This document shows positions 12,701 through 22,365 of a stretch of DNA of 64,000 nucleotides, piece by piece. The stretch spans positions 868,001 through 932,000 of the forward strand of contig JAYKYS010000018.1 in assembly GCA_036924285.1 (NCBI GenBank), written 5' to 3'. This DNA is from Asterella californica (lineage: Eukaryota; Streptophyta; Marchantiopsida; Marchantiales; Aytoniaceae). The position numbers were made by a program, and so were the translations under genes. Position 1 is the stretch's first letter. Each line of letters starts with the position of its first letter. The notes beneath the pieces are model-generated. The model searched no databases and was not told the origin of the DNA. It saw only the letters and a list, made by a program, of their open reading frames with translations.

Positions 12701-13226
12701 ACTCCTTGAGCGTAGTTTCAGTGAACTTGTGACCGACCCGGCTAAGATCTCTCAAGCTTTTCTCCTTCGAAGATTGCTGGACTCGCTGGTTAGAATCACT
12801 AGGTAATGGCTGAGCAACAGGTTTTACCTTCTTGTCTACCGTTTTGTACCTAGTATCAACTCTAACTTCAGGATCTACGAATGACTCTATAGCTGTATAG
12901 AGCTCCCTAGAGTGTACTTCCACCACATGATCCTCATCTTCTTGCTCATGCATAGCAAGTTCATCGATGAAATCTCCCAATCCTAACTCCAAATAAACAC
13001 CTTCTATCTTATCATCCTCTTCAAGCACACCAACTCTCTTTAGATCTTTTTCAGTTTTTTGCACAACTTTCTGCTCCCACTTCTGCAAGTCAGCAAGTCG
13101 TGTATGTGTAGCAAATCCACTCCCAGAAAATCTCACAACTCCTGTACAAAAAGCACTTTCTTTCTCTAGCGAGAGTACCTTCTCCAGTGTACCACTATGT
13201 CCTCGCTCTATAGCAGTACTTGTCAA
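9726..13226 (-). CDS. pol: Element B pol: reverse transcriptase, RNase H, integrase
   Basis: This intact frame has about 1166 codons. RT spans about residues 240-420, with YSIGDLYSGYDQF and active site FLDD (382-385) in place of the commoner YxDD. RNase H spans about 545-660 (D550, E592, D617). The integrase zinc domain is H776, H783, C813, C816. The integrase core has VVDLV, TADRGE and KSERGH supplying D, D and E, with about 34 residues between the last two. The C-terminus is acidic and has no chromodomain. The product copies element RNA into DNA and inserts it. The frame starts with TTG overlapping the gag stop codon and has no ATG for about 90 codons, so Pol is probably made as a Gag-Pol fusion by -1 frameshifting. 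All key residues are present, so the copy may be functional. Confidence 0.92.
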   Translation of the reverse strand: MTSTAIERGHSGTLEKVLSLEKESAFCTGVVRFSGSGFATHTRLADLQKWEQKVVQKTEKDLKRVGVLEEDDKIEGVYLELGLGDFIDELAMHEQEDEDHVVEVHSRELYTAIESFVDPEVRVDTRYKTVDKKVKPVAQPLPSDSNQRVQQSSKEKSLRDLSRVGHKFTETTLKELKVGSTDFLLSVEENRFREMLTRHGKAFAFEASEIGCVDPSIVAPMIIFTVPHAPWDLRPIPVPRAHLPKLIELLKEKMQMKILEPSFAPYSSRWFTVPKKSGALRFIQDMQPVNQVTIRNTGIGPIVGEFAEAFAGRAIYSIGDLYSGYDQFQLAEQSRDITTMRTPLGLVRMCTLPQGATNSVAHMMNGMNKVLREFIPEKTMSFLDDIPIKGCVEEEKDETMDQKGCRNFVADHISDCDKILSRLEEAHLTLSGAKSSFGVREVVIVGHLCGGFGRKPDPGKVDAIRRMKDTCGSTTEVRRFLGACVFYHVWIPHFAHVADPLYDLLRKHKRFAWEERHTEAIQRLKQLLSSPPVLRRVSYEDSKPVILTVDTSPIAIGWAVGQDDEEENRFAVRFGAKVLSGRHRNYPQVKRELWGVVTAMKAEKDYLIGAPVIVETDCLPLLGMITNCNTPDIAMLRWIAYIKSLNPEFRHIAGKNNPVADMLSRARYEDEEEMIEDTEDVGTTVFCRAQGGESEHSKPFMEEIYEGEWIDIGRYLSMLTRQPGWSDAHFKQIRRKAYNYLLQGGYLWKHAKQGGKMPQRVVCKVDMQKLLMQEFHESLWAGHRGIYATFTKLKERYWWRNMYRDVVQFVETCQTCQEYSGIRHRDGLHPTYPLAMHYKWVVDLVIMPVGIWQMRYLVLAREDLSNQVEGRALRTKSTEGVCKFLLEDVICRYGCVGKITADRGELNNDEAKAFFKRCGVKLALTTAYNPEGNAKSERGHPPIVKAIVKACKGRAREWPRFLPFALWADRSTHSSVTGYMPAELMQGQKPIMPIEEHIPTWSVLPWEDGMSTEDLLAVRIRQLERRPEDVEIALEKLKEARLRNKDRFDKRHRLRPKEIKEGDWVLVYDSSLDNQHSALRKFSKRWFGPYVVLVVLDNATYSLRELDGAELKVPIAGKRVKLFKKRDEGISMEEVGAEFDILDDDGEDLDNEDIANDISEEDEDIV

Positions 13227-13235
13227 AAATCCTTG
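13221..13235 (-). promoter_or_regulatory. Probable -1 frameshift site joining gag and pol
   Basis: On the minus strand the gag frame reads GAT TTT TGA. The run of five T lets a tRNA on TTT slip back one base and continue TTG ACA into pol, bypassing the stop. The pol frame is open for about ten codons upstream of this point and contains no ATG. Re-initiation at the overlapping TTG is a weaker alternative. Confidence 0.5.
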
Positions 13236-15604
13236 AACTCCTCCGTGACCTTAGGCAAGGAACCACCCCTCAGATAATCTCTGTTCCGCTCGTGGTTTGC
13301 TGATACAGTTAGAAACTGTACCGCTCTCTTGCCATCCTGACTTCTGATCCGTGCATAAGCAGATCCATCATCCAAAACCTTGGTCTCCATCCTCACAGCT
13401 GTAATGTAAGGTTGACCGAGTATCACCGGGTATGATGTACTATCTTGAACAAAGAAGTTTTGTTCAATAGTTACATCTCCCACCTTTACTTTCACATCAG
13501 GACAAGCTCCATAGAGTTCTCCTCGTGTGTTGTTCGCTGTTCTGATCATCCAACCATGATCTATATCAACAGGCCATCCACCTTGCTTGTAGATGTCCTT
13601 AGAGACAATATTGATCTCTGATCCATGATCAATGAGAGCAACCACCGGATCTGTCATCTCTCCTACCTTCACTAAGGCTTCGGTAGTAGCTCTAGCCCAA
13701 TGTCCTCTAGTGTAATGACTAGGGACCTTGTCATCGTTATCATCCTCAAACCGAACCTTGCGGTTGATGCAGCATTGAGCTAGTTCTAACTCTTCCTCTC
13801 TTGATATCCTTGTGTCTAATGCATTAGACACAGCGGTTTCTCCTGCCAATTGCCTTTTTCGTTTGATGGTGTCAATAATGACATCATGAAACTCTCTCTT
13901 GGCAATCCCAAGGATCTCTCGCAAGGTAAACTCGATCTTGGCATTGAGTACTCTCTCTTCTAGTACTCCTTTCAGATCCGTAGCAGCTTCAATATCAGAC
14001 TGAAGCTTGTATGAAGGAGATTTACCTTTCTCCTTACCTCTGCTCTTCTCTGACTTCTCGGGAGTAGAGGATATGACCTCTTCCATAGTCTCCTCTGGTA
14101 GAGACATGATCTCCGGTCTGAACTTTTCTCCTCTTGTTTGCCTCTTGAGAGCTGTTCTCTCTTCGCTAGGGCCTGCTTCATCTCGTTTGCGCTTCTCCTC
14201 CATGAGAGCCTCATGTTGACTCTTCGCCAAATAAGCGTGAACAGACATTGTATCCACGGGATCATCCCATCCAGTAGCACCCCTGATTGCCGTGGCTGTT
14301 CTGAGCAACTCCTCCCTTGCCATTTTCCCCCTTTTGTTCGTGCTTACTGCATGGCTCCACATATCAAGAGTATCTCCATCCTTCTTAGAAGCACTTCTTT
14401 CTCGTACTACCTCAACTCCATAAGTAGCAGCTTCTACCGACGCAGTAGCATGTTGAGATAGATACTCCTCCAGTACTTGCTTCATTCCTCCTTTCCCGAA
14501 GTTGGTTCTAAGAATCTCTCCATTATCCTTCAGAGCAATCTTTCCTTCCTTCCAATAGACTACTCCATCTCGTAGAGTTTTGGCAAAATCACCACACTCT
14601 CTTCGAGCATGATCAGAACTATCACACCAAATGCATCTCTGTACATAATCTTGCTTAGGAGCAAGTTTGGTATCATGTGCTCCTCCCTTCTCTTCCAACC
14701 TTGCTAACTTGATCTGCAAGTCCCTCATCCCTTTTACCAACTCTTCCATAGCATCTCTTTGCGGTGCAACTTTCGGGACAGGAATAGTAGGAAGTGGAAC
14801 TTGAGGTACATGCACAATAGGTGCTTGCACATTGGGTATCATTGGTTGCCTACGAGGTACTATGATCGGCGGTGGTCTCTCTTCTTGTCTTACCACCACC
14901 TTCCCTCTCCGGTACTCTCGTTTGGCAAGTACACTCACTGCTTCAGAGACTTTTCTCCAGTCAGTCGTGAGTCCGTTGTCTTCCATCCTATCTTCTAGAA
15001 GCAGCTCCAACTCCCTTTGTAATTCATTGTTGGCTGCTTGTAGAAACAACTCCACCTTGTCATTCTCCAATGTGAGCTTCTCCATCCGAGACAACTGAAG
15101 GAATTGTCTCTCATACTCCCGAAATAGCTCTGTGGCAACAAGCCCTTTGTTGGGTTTGTTTACCCACTCCATGAATGACTTCTTAGTCACTCGGTCTGCA
15201 TCTTCTAAAGAATACTCTTCTTTCAGCTGAAGAGTAAATCCTTCCCACGTAGCACCATGAGATCGGATGATGTCCTTCATGTGCTCTCGTAGTTCAGGTA
15301 CGACAGCAAGCGCAAATGTACTCACCATCTCTCTTTCAGGCACCTTGCTCAACTCCATCTCTCGGGAATAGTACTTTAGGTACTTGGATATGTTCTTCCC
15401 GTCAAACTGATCTAGCAACCCCACAACAGATTGCAAGGCTTTAGTAGCCATTGCTTCTTTCCGTTCAGTGGCTTGCTGTTGTTGCATTACCAACGCGAAT
15501 GCCTCAAGCAATCGCATATCAGACCGTGAAAGCTTGGTCACCTTTGGTGCCTCTCCAGATGTAGAAGCCTCATCTACGTAATGACCCAACCCTTCGATGT
15601 CCAT
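13223..15604 (-). CDS. gag: Element B Gag with C-terminal aspartic protease
   Basis: This frame has 793 codons. The chosen start is the ATG at 15604 because it lies in a perfect Kozak context, GCCACCATGG; a GTG-initiated frame begins six codons earlier. Residues about 60-240 are a helical capsid-like region. One zinc knuckle, CIWCDSSDHARREC, lies at 324-337. A basic/acidic linker follows. Residues about 652-770 form a retropepsin-like domain with ALIDHGSEINIVS (D659-H660-G661) and a distal VILGQPY. DHG replaces the usual D-S/T-G. The protein forms the particle, binds RNA and cleaves the polyprotein. Because protease is in the gag frame, particles can mature independently of the pol shift. The frame ends at TGA (13223-13225), overlapping the pol frame. 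Confidence 0.92.
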   Translation of the reverse strand: MDIEGLGHYVDEASTSGEAPKVTKLSRSDMRLLEAFALVMQQQQATERKEAMATKALQSVVGLLDQFDGKNISKYLKYYSREMELSKVPEREMVSTFALAVVPELREHMKDIIRSHGATWEGFTLQLKEEYSLEDADRVTKKSFMEWVNKPNKGLVATELFREYERQFLQLSRMEKLTLENDKVELFLQAANNELQRELELLLEDRMEDNGLTTDWRKVSEAVSVLAKREYRRGKVVVRQEERPPPIIVPRRQPMIPNVQAPIVHVPQVPLPTIPVPKVAPQRDAMEELVKGMRDLQIKLARLEEKGGAHDTKLAPKQDYVQRCIWCDSSDHARRECGDFAKTLRDGVVYWKEGKIALKDNGEILRTNFGKGGMKQVLEEYLSQHATASVEAATYGVEVVRERSASKKDGDTLDMWSHAVSTNKRGKMAREELLRTATAIRGATGWDDPVDTMSVHAYLAKSQHEALMEEKRKRDEAGPSEERTALKRQTRGEKFRPEIMSLPEETMEEVISSTPEKSEKSRGKEKGKSPSYKLQSDIEAATDLKGVLEERVLNAKIEFTLREILGIAKREFHDVIIDTIKRKRQLAGETAVSNALDTRISREEELELAQCCINRKVRFEDDNDDKVPSHYTRGHWARATTEALVKVGEMTDPVVALIDHGSEINIVSKDIYKQGGWPVDIDHGWMIRTANNTRGELYGACPDVKVKVGDVTIEQNFFVQDSTSYPVILGQPYITAVRMETKVLDDGSAYARIRSQDGKRAVQFLTVSANHERNRDYLRGGSLPKVTEEFKDF

Positions 15605-15643
15605 GGTGGCAAAACCACGCACGTACCTCTCACCCTAGACTTT

Positions 15644-15660
15644 TCACGTCGAGTTCACCA
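15644..15660 (-). promoter_or_regulatory. Primer-binding site of element B
   Basis: TGGTGAACTCGACGTGA on the minus strand begins two bases after the 5' LTR end. The TGG start fits the CCA end of a tRNA. I could not identify which tRNA. Confidence 0.6.
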
Positions 15661-17320
15661 GCTATCGTATAACGTGTTTTTCTGTCTAGGAATACACGGG
15701 GTATATGGCTGTGCAGAGGTATGTGGATTGACAAGGTTGGATCTAGATCTGGATGTTTCCACTCAAATGTTTCACTATCTACTCTTTTAGCCTGAGTGAC
15801 CTTGTATCCGCTCGTGTCAAGTTTAAAGCTTGCTACGATCCAAGGTTACGTATAGGTTGCATAAACTTGTGTTACAAACAGATCTTTTGTATTCTAACTA
15901 AAAATACTCAGATCTGTATTATCTAACTGAAGTTATTCCTCTATATCACTGGAAGCCTGACTTCTGAATAGCTCCCCAGCGACGCTAACTGCCCATCAAT
16001 CCAACTATCACAACTTCATAGTACAACCAGAAGACGCTATAAGATCACTCAATCAACTTGATAGAGTATCGATACAACTTGCTGTACACCCTGGTCTACC
16101 AAGCACTCCAGCAAGGTAAAGCATGCATACTCCAAAACACTATTCAGATCTCAATATAGCACCAACGGCGGTAGTACCTGGCAGCTCCGAGAACCCAAAC
16201 AGCGGCTTAAGACTCATGGCGACTCCGTTCTCCTTCATCACCAAGAGCTGAAATCAGCCCCACACCCTCCAATGTCGAATTGCATGCAGCCATGGCAGTT
16301 TCAGCAACAAACTCCTCTCCAAATTGATCGAAAATGACCAAAATGATCATAGATGATACCGAAAAAACCCGAAATAGCTAATAACAGAAGTATTTTCGAA
16401 CTTTGAGACCTCAGTCCTTCCAAACCACTCGACCAATGATGATCAAACTTCACAGGAAGCTTGATTGGACCCTTCACTCCTACCCTGAACAATTTTCAGG
16501 TCGAAATCTCAAACCAATTCTCAGATATGGATCAAACCGTAATCTGTGCTAACTTCAGAGCTTTACAGACCCAGGTACATTTGATCCAAGATTCTGAACA
16601 AACTACTCGACCATTTGAGGTGAAACTTCCCAAGTATCTTACTGATAAGACATTCTTCAATCCTGGAAAGTTTCACTCAGAAATTCGACTCAGATCTTAA
16701 GCAATAGCAAACTATCCATGGCTATCATAGTTCGCTGTCCCGCCTTATCCCATCTGCACTTCTCAACTTCAATCGGTCGGTTCAGAATCCAAATCGATCA
16801 AGAAACTGATGAAATTGATATCAAAACGACCAGCACGTCGTCAGCTCTCCAACCCAACAGACAGCTCCTCAAAACTCCTCGCGAGTCTCTCGGAACAACC
16901 AGAAACGTAGCAGTAGGTACAAATTTCACCCCCCTCCACTCAATCGATCATAACGCGCTCATACTTTCATCAAATCGATCGATTCTTCAGCCCAGATTGT
17001 AGCCCCGGTCGAGAGCTCTCCAACCATACCCTCCGTTTCGCGAATGGACCTCTGAAGCCTCCAGAAACCACAGAAACGTCGCGAGGATCAGCTAGAACAC
17101 CATTGGTCCAAAAGTGAACCAATAAGAGCAAAAAGAACTTTACTTTTTGTCTTTTCTCCTCTTAACTTTTCCCTTAGAACGAATTTTTACTCTCCAAGGA
17201 GACACAAGACATCAACAACACTCTAAGACTTCACAAAATCCTTCAGATATGTCGATGGATTCTTCGCGGTCCGTAACTACACAGAAGCGCTCAACTAGAA
17301 TGAAACCAGTGAGCCGCAGA

Positions 17321-17749
17321 CTAATACAACGTCAATATTACAACTTGGAAACGTTCTACAATAAAAGGTATGACAAAAGGAAACGGTGAAGCTATCACTC
17401 GATTGTAATATTCTTGCCCGAAGTTTCTCACGATCCAAGCCCCATGATTGATCTTCGGTCTGCAATGGCACCGGACATCGACCCAAAGATTGAAAGGAAC
17501 GTTCGATGGATAGTTGAGATCCATCGTTCCTCACAACAAAATGTACACCGTCATATCCCAAGTCTCTCCGTATGTTACGATTGGAAGGATCACCGGAAGC
17601 TGTAACTCCATCACCCTCCCCATGAACTCATCACCAAAGTACGCAACTAACCACTGTCGAAAGTGATCGCGGTGGATGCAATGAAGCTTGATGTGAAACG
17701 GATTCGGGAAAGGAAGATCCGGAGCCGGTAACACACCTCCGTCCATAAC
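17321..17749 (-). CDS. Two small leader frames in element B LTR, same frame, split by one TGA
   Basis: An ATG at 17749 opens a 72-codon frame (MDGGVLPAPDLPFPNPFHIK...). It stops at TGA, and two codons later, in the same frame, an ATG at 17524 opens 67 codons (MDLNYPSNVPFNLWVDV...). The identical pair is in the other LTR (8915-9118, 9125-9343). In the diverged B3 copy both frames and the intervening TGA persist (first ATG at 53701, frames to 53919 and 53926-54129). These would be the first frames on the element transcript. I recognise no domain. They could be translated leader peptides, upstream frames limiting gag translation, or chance survivors. Confidence 0.4.
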
Positions 17750-17847
17750 CACCACTCATGCAGTTCTTCACTCCTCCGTGCAGACCACCGAGAACCCTTA
17801 CGAATCACCCGTTGAGAGAGAATGCCGTATGAACCTTCGACCCACCA

Positions 17848-17854
17848 TTTTATA
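17848..17854 (-). promoter_or_regulatory. TATA box of element B LTR
   Basis: TATAAAA on the minus strand follows GTG in a GTGTATAAAA context. It is preserved in the diverged B3 LTR at 53595-53601, which supports a real core promoter. Confidence 0.65.
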
Positions 17855-18072
17855 CACAAATGTGACGACAAGGACCACTAAAGTGAACGCGCACAGATCG
17901 ATGACTTGGCACGTTCCTCTACCGTGCGATCACTTAAACAGATAATCACAAACGTGACACTCATCACACCGTTCGGCGAGTTACGCGATACGGTTCACGA
18001 AACACGGAAAAGAAACACAACATAGGTTACACAGGAATTTCGCACAGGAGCCGAACCACAACACGACAGCGC

Positions 18073-18240
18073 TTCCACCGACTGAGCTAGCAACCCCTGC
18101 GCACAAGCTTCTGCTGCTTTTCTCTACGTCTTCTCGGCCGCAACCTGGGCTTCTACGGCTTCCCACAGAGTCTTCCATGTCGTCTTCTCTTCTGCAAGGA
18201 CGGTAAGCTTACCCCGTACGCGCAGAACCTCCTGGTCACG
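18073..18240 (-). pseudogene. Piece of the LTR-borne D gene right of element B
   Basis: This minus-strand sequence continues the D LTR gene interrupted at 7256. It encodes part of the coiled-coil region and then jumps near 18240-18260 to the upstream non-coding LTR, showing that about the first half of the gene was lost from D1. Confidence 0.55.
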
Positions 18241-19383
18241 CTGCTGTAAGCGCCTGCAACTCCTTGGAAGAAGTGACGTACTTGTTGTGAGTCGAAGACT
18301 CAGTCCTTCCTTAAGTCCTCACAGTCTAGCTTCCACTCTCAGAAGACGAACCTAGTCTACCAGAAGACAGCTACTCCGTCTTCCGGGATTGTAACAATGC
18401 TTCCTAACTTCCTCTCGTCTTCCGGGTTATATCTACTCAATCCTAACTAAGCAAGGCCTCGCATGGATTACTAAGAAGACAACCCACCTTGCATTACATC
18501 CTACTTCCTAACAGAAGATCAAGATATGCGAGAAGTAGAGTATATGAAAGGTTCAGAAGATGGTTGCGGGCTCCTGCTGTGACAGTGGCCTCTGGGAAGA
18601 CTCCCGGGACAGCTTCCGATTCAATAACGTTCTCGGAAGACCTCCCGAAGCCAGGCTTCCCTTCATTGGTCTCACATGTCTTCTTCTTCTTACGCGCAAT
18701 CTATCCTCACAACAGACTCAAGACATGTGCACTCTGTTCTTTTGACTTCTCACCTCTCATACACACTCAAAAGAAGCTTGCTGCATGATGGGAAGACATG
18801 ACCCTCGACCATTCTCTCCAGATTCTGTCAGCAAGACTTCTCACAACTCTCTTCTAAGTTCGGGAAGAAGAAGGAATAGGCTGCTATGGGTCGGACAGAA
18901 GAGACCCGTAATGGACCCTCACGTCTTCTCGCTCATTTTGCCAGCCTTTCAGTCTTCTAGTCTCTCTAGGAAGATGTGGAGTTGAGAAGCTTGGAAGACC
19001 GGGAGGCACAGGCCTAGTCCCCGAGTTCCAACTTCTCGAAATAACAAAAGAACTCACCACACCACTCAGGCTTCGTACCAAGTCTCTCTTAACACAAAAG
19101 CAACACAAATCCACTCTTGATACGAATTGGATACAGTCGACTTCCGAAGATGTCTTCCGTCTTCCGCCGTCTTCTGTCTTCCGAAGACACCGCCGAGAAG
19201 ACGTTTCCCGAAAGACGGTCGTCTTCCGAAGAAGTCAACTTCTTATTACAAACAGCCCTTAAGATCATCTTCCTGCTAAGGAAGCCGTAATCTTAAGTAA
19301 CAACGCTTTTTCAGTTATACAAATAAGTTATTAATCTCAAAAATTTCAAAAATCCGTGAATCCTGTAATTTGTGGGCACCACA

Positions 19384-19804
19384 ATGATCAGAATGTCTCA
19401 AAAGTAGATACCGGAGATTCTTACGATCAAGAATCCTTGTCTAGGGACGAAGGATTTGGTCGAGATGAATCATTACATCAGCTTAGTGCTATTGACTTGT
19501 TGTCTGGACCAACAGTGGAGAAAGATCCTGACAAAGAAGAGTTGAGTGAGGCAGAGATTGTGAGAAGACTCTCTACCCTGAAGTTTGGTATCAATGTTAC
19601 TCAAGAGGAGAAAAGTAGATTCCTAGATATATTTCAAAAATATATCCTTGTGTTTGCTTTCAGCTACAAGGATTTGAAGGAGGTGACTCTCGAGACTCAT
19701 CGAATCGAATTGAAGGAAAACGCAAGACCAGTTCGACAGAAGCAGAGAAGGGTCAATCCTACAACAACAATGATGATCAAGGAGGAGATAGACAAGTTGA
19801 AGGA
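19384..19804 (+). pseudogene. Element C1 pol, part 1 (before reverse transcriptase)
   Basis: The plus-strand frame encodes the stretch that precedes RT in Ty3/Gypsy Pol, ending KEEIDKLKD, with RIELKENARPVRQKQRRVNP as the usual entry to RT. It continues across the D2 insertion at 26669 with the next residues of the same domain. It is preceded by the D1 LTR, which is itself inserted in C1, so the gag and protease of C1 lie outside the window to the left. Confidence 0.8.
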
Positions 19805-20377
19805 TGTAGTGACGAAGGATTTCTCTTTTTGCCCATTTAGTATACAAGATATCGTTCTCACAGAGGATTTGCACAAGTAACGCTGCTCTAAGTTCTAAGA
19901 TCTGTTCAAACACACAAACACACGGGTTTTGCCTAGAAATCTCGTCTTCTCACAAAACCACACAAAACAACACGTCTTCCAGACACGCCAAATGGTGCTC
20001 TGGACCCAAACAAACAACTACCAATTACAATATCACACAACTATTCACAGAGAAGCTCGGGAAGACGATCTTCTTGCTTCCAGATTGCTTCTTCCGGTCT
20101 TCTCGATACCGTCTTCTCGAAGCGCTTCTCGTCTTCTGGGGGTTCAACTCGTCTTCTCACACCTCCAGAAGGTTGTCCTGCTTCGCAGATGTCGACTAGT
20201 TCGGCTGTTACACCTTATTCTCACACTCACATTCCAACGGGTTAGATCAATCACATGGTGTATGCCCCCTGTAGCCTTCCCAGGCTTCTGCCTACGGAAG
20301 TTGTCTTCCTGCAGCACTACAACGACATTCACCTTCACGGAAGCTCAATAGAAGTATCGGAAACTCACTAGAAGAAG

Positions 20378-20440
20378 GTAAGAAGATGGGGAAGATGGGA
20401 GAAGATGGGGAAGATGGGAGAAGATGGGGAAGATGAGAAA
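20378..20440 (+). repeat. Purine-rich minisatellite in D LTR
   Basis: Alternating units of GGGGAAGAT and GGGAGAAGAT are repeated about three times here. The D1 copy (about 5540-5580) and D3 copy (about 38110-38165, other strand) carry different numbers, so the tract has expanded and contracted between copies. Confidence 0.7.
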
Positions 20441-20653
20441 AGCCAAACAAGAGAAAACAAGATGAAAAGAGTAAATTAAGATTCCGACAAGCTTCTAGTC
20501 CGGATCCTGACTAACAAGCCATCCCTGCTTGTAATAGTTTGGGGAGGAAGACAACAAACGTGAGTACTGTTGCACCGTCTTCTACTCGAGGATGTCGTCT
20601 TCTGTTGCGGGAAGAAGGCTTCTTTCTTCTTCACTTCGCTGCTCTGACTGCTC

Positions 20654-21566
20654 TGTAACGACCTATGTTACACATAGGAAGTTTGTCTATTAGTAAGGTG
20701 TTTAGTTATAATTAAATGTTGAGAATGTTTATTGGCTGCCAAAGTACTTTAAGGATGTATCAAGTTAGTCATGACTAGCTAAAAGTTAGTTATGGTTAAA
20801 CTTAGCTGTACTTTTGGCAGAATTCAGATATTTGCTAAAGAGTGAGCACTACTATCTTGTCATCTTGTCTAAAAGGTAGAAAGGGGGTGGAAAGTATCCC
20901 TTATCTCCTTTTTGACTTGATATTAGTGGTTGGATTAAAGTTGTGGACTTTGTGGGCATTAAAAACAAGAAGAGATTCCACATGTTTCCTTTTTAGTGGG
21001 TCCTAGTGTAGAGGGGGGTGGAAATTCGAGATTCCTTGAGAATATTCTAGAATCCTTCTAGAAGTTGTTGATTTTGAAAGAATAAGCCCATGTGAAAAGG
21101 TAAAAAGCCCATGTGATCAATGCTTTTACCTTAAGTAATATCTTAGTAAAACCGGGTAAAAGTAGTTACGGTTGAGTTACCGAGGAGTACCAAAGTAAAA
21201 ACCTAGAATGGATAAATAGAGGAGTAGAGAAGAGCTCCTCATCCTTGTTTTCACATTGTCATAATGACAACTTGAGTAATATAGAGAGTGTGGGATATTT
21301 TTAGCATGTGAGAACTTGAGAGACGTCGTTAGAATGGAGGATTTTAGTTGATGTGTTTAAGGAGATTTTTAGTTGATAAATTTGTGGGTGTATGAATGAG
21401 TGAACTCAGCATTTTCCCTTCAAGTTCATGGTGTGCTTCTATCAAAGCCATCAGAGGTGACCCCTGAGTGAGAGACATGTCCGACATGTTGCAGATTCGT
21501 GGATGACGATCGTGGAGGTTGAGAGATCGGAGGGTAGTTGATCGATAGGACCGCGGAGGGTTTACA
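20654..21566 (+). mobile_element. Solo LTR of family C inside D2
   Basis: This 913-bp LTR, TGTAACGACC...GGTTTACA, is flanked by the 4-bp duplication GCTC (20650-20653, 21567-21570). The uninterrupted target is visible in D1 near 5790. The core promoter is altered to GATAAATA at 21211-21218, where the C1 and C2 LTRs have TATAAATA. Confidence 0.92.
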
Positions 21567-22365
21567 GCTCTGTCTTCTGGGATCACTTATCCAGAAGACC
21601 GTTCGTACGTAGATCCCAAGTGCTCTACTGAACGAGTCAAGCTACACTTCCACAACTGCTGACAGTCACCGCCACTCACTTGAAGAACACTTCCCATGCA
21701 CAATTGGGAGCGAATTCAATGAACCCACCATCCAGAAGACATGGACAAAGCTTCTGCACTCAAATCCACAATCTATTCCCCGAGAAGAAGTCACAATGGC
21801 ATTGGGAAGCTCACTCCCTCTACTTCTTGCGTCTACTCCTCGACACACCAGCCTAGCTAACAGGACTGCACGAGGATGCCGTTCCTTGTTCCTAGACTGT
21901 TCACTACTTCTATCTACATCGTCGACCCACTGCTGGTGCGAGTATGGAGACCCCTCCGGTATATTCCAAGACTATTTGTATGTTTCCAACGACGGGTGTA
22001 GTGCGTTAAGACTGTCTCTGCTCTAATGTGTCTCGCCTACCTGTCTGTAGAATCGGTGTGTATGTTCAGTTACTACAGAATTCTACAGAACTGGCAGAAC
22101 TGGCAGAGCCCTATCTCCTACTCTGCTATCCTACTTATGCTGCCGACGTGAGAACCAGGGGAGACGACCACCCAGGGAGAGAGAGGCGCTGACAGGAGGT
22201 TGTCACCTCACATGCAAGCGGTTCCCCTGCCCGAATTGGTCATCCACCTTGTCTTTCCTACGCTCCTATGCTGCCACATGGTGTCTTAACTAATATTACA
22301 TGGGAAAACTGCCATCCTTAAGATAGCATGTTCGATTCTACTATATTTGAAAATGGAGTTACTAA

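Larger units (their letters stand above)
7257..18068 (-). mobile_element. Element B: complete, young Ty3/Gypsy LTR retrotransposon
   Basis: The element is 10,812 bp, on the minus strand, with two 2406-bp direct LTRs (15663-18068 and 7257-9662), a primer-binding site, gag, pol, a polypurine tract and a 4-bp target duplication GCGC (7253-7256 and 18069-18072). The empty site is visible in D2 at about 23006, where the same D sequence continues uninterrupted. Ends are TGTCG...CGATA, an imperfect inverted terminal pair. All short frames in one LTR recur unchanged in the other, and the stretches I compared are identical, so insertion was recent. No chromodomain follows the integrase. Confidence 0.95.
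15663..18068 (-). repeat. Element B 5' LTR with promoter and leader frames
   Basis: The LTR is 2406 bp. A TATAAAA box lies at 17848-17854 on the minus strand, so transcription should start about 30 bases downstream, leaving roughly 2.2 kb of leader before gag. Two small frames (17321-17524 and 17531-17749) lie at the beginning of that leader. The same LTR recurs as the solo copy B3 (53381-56371) and the old rearranged copy B2 (30595-32778). Confidence 0.93.
4963..19383 (-). mobile_element. D1 5' LTR, giant LTR split by element B
   Basis: The LTR (minus strand, TGTGGTGCCC...CACTACA) is present in two parts, 4963-7256 and 18069-19383, because element B (7257-18068) inserted into it. Without B it is about 3.6 kb. 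Compared with the 5.9-kb copies D2 and D3 it lacks most of the N-terminal half of the LTR-borne gene (gap near 18240-18260). Flanking bases at 19384 belong to element C1. The LTR contains many GAAGAC/GTCTTC hexamers and a purine-rich minisatellite at about 5530-5580. Confidence 0.85.
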
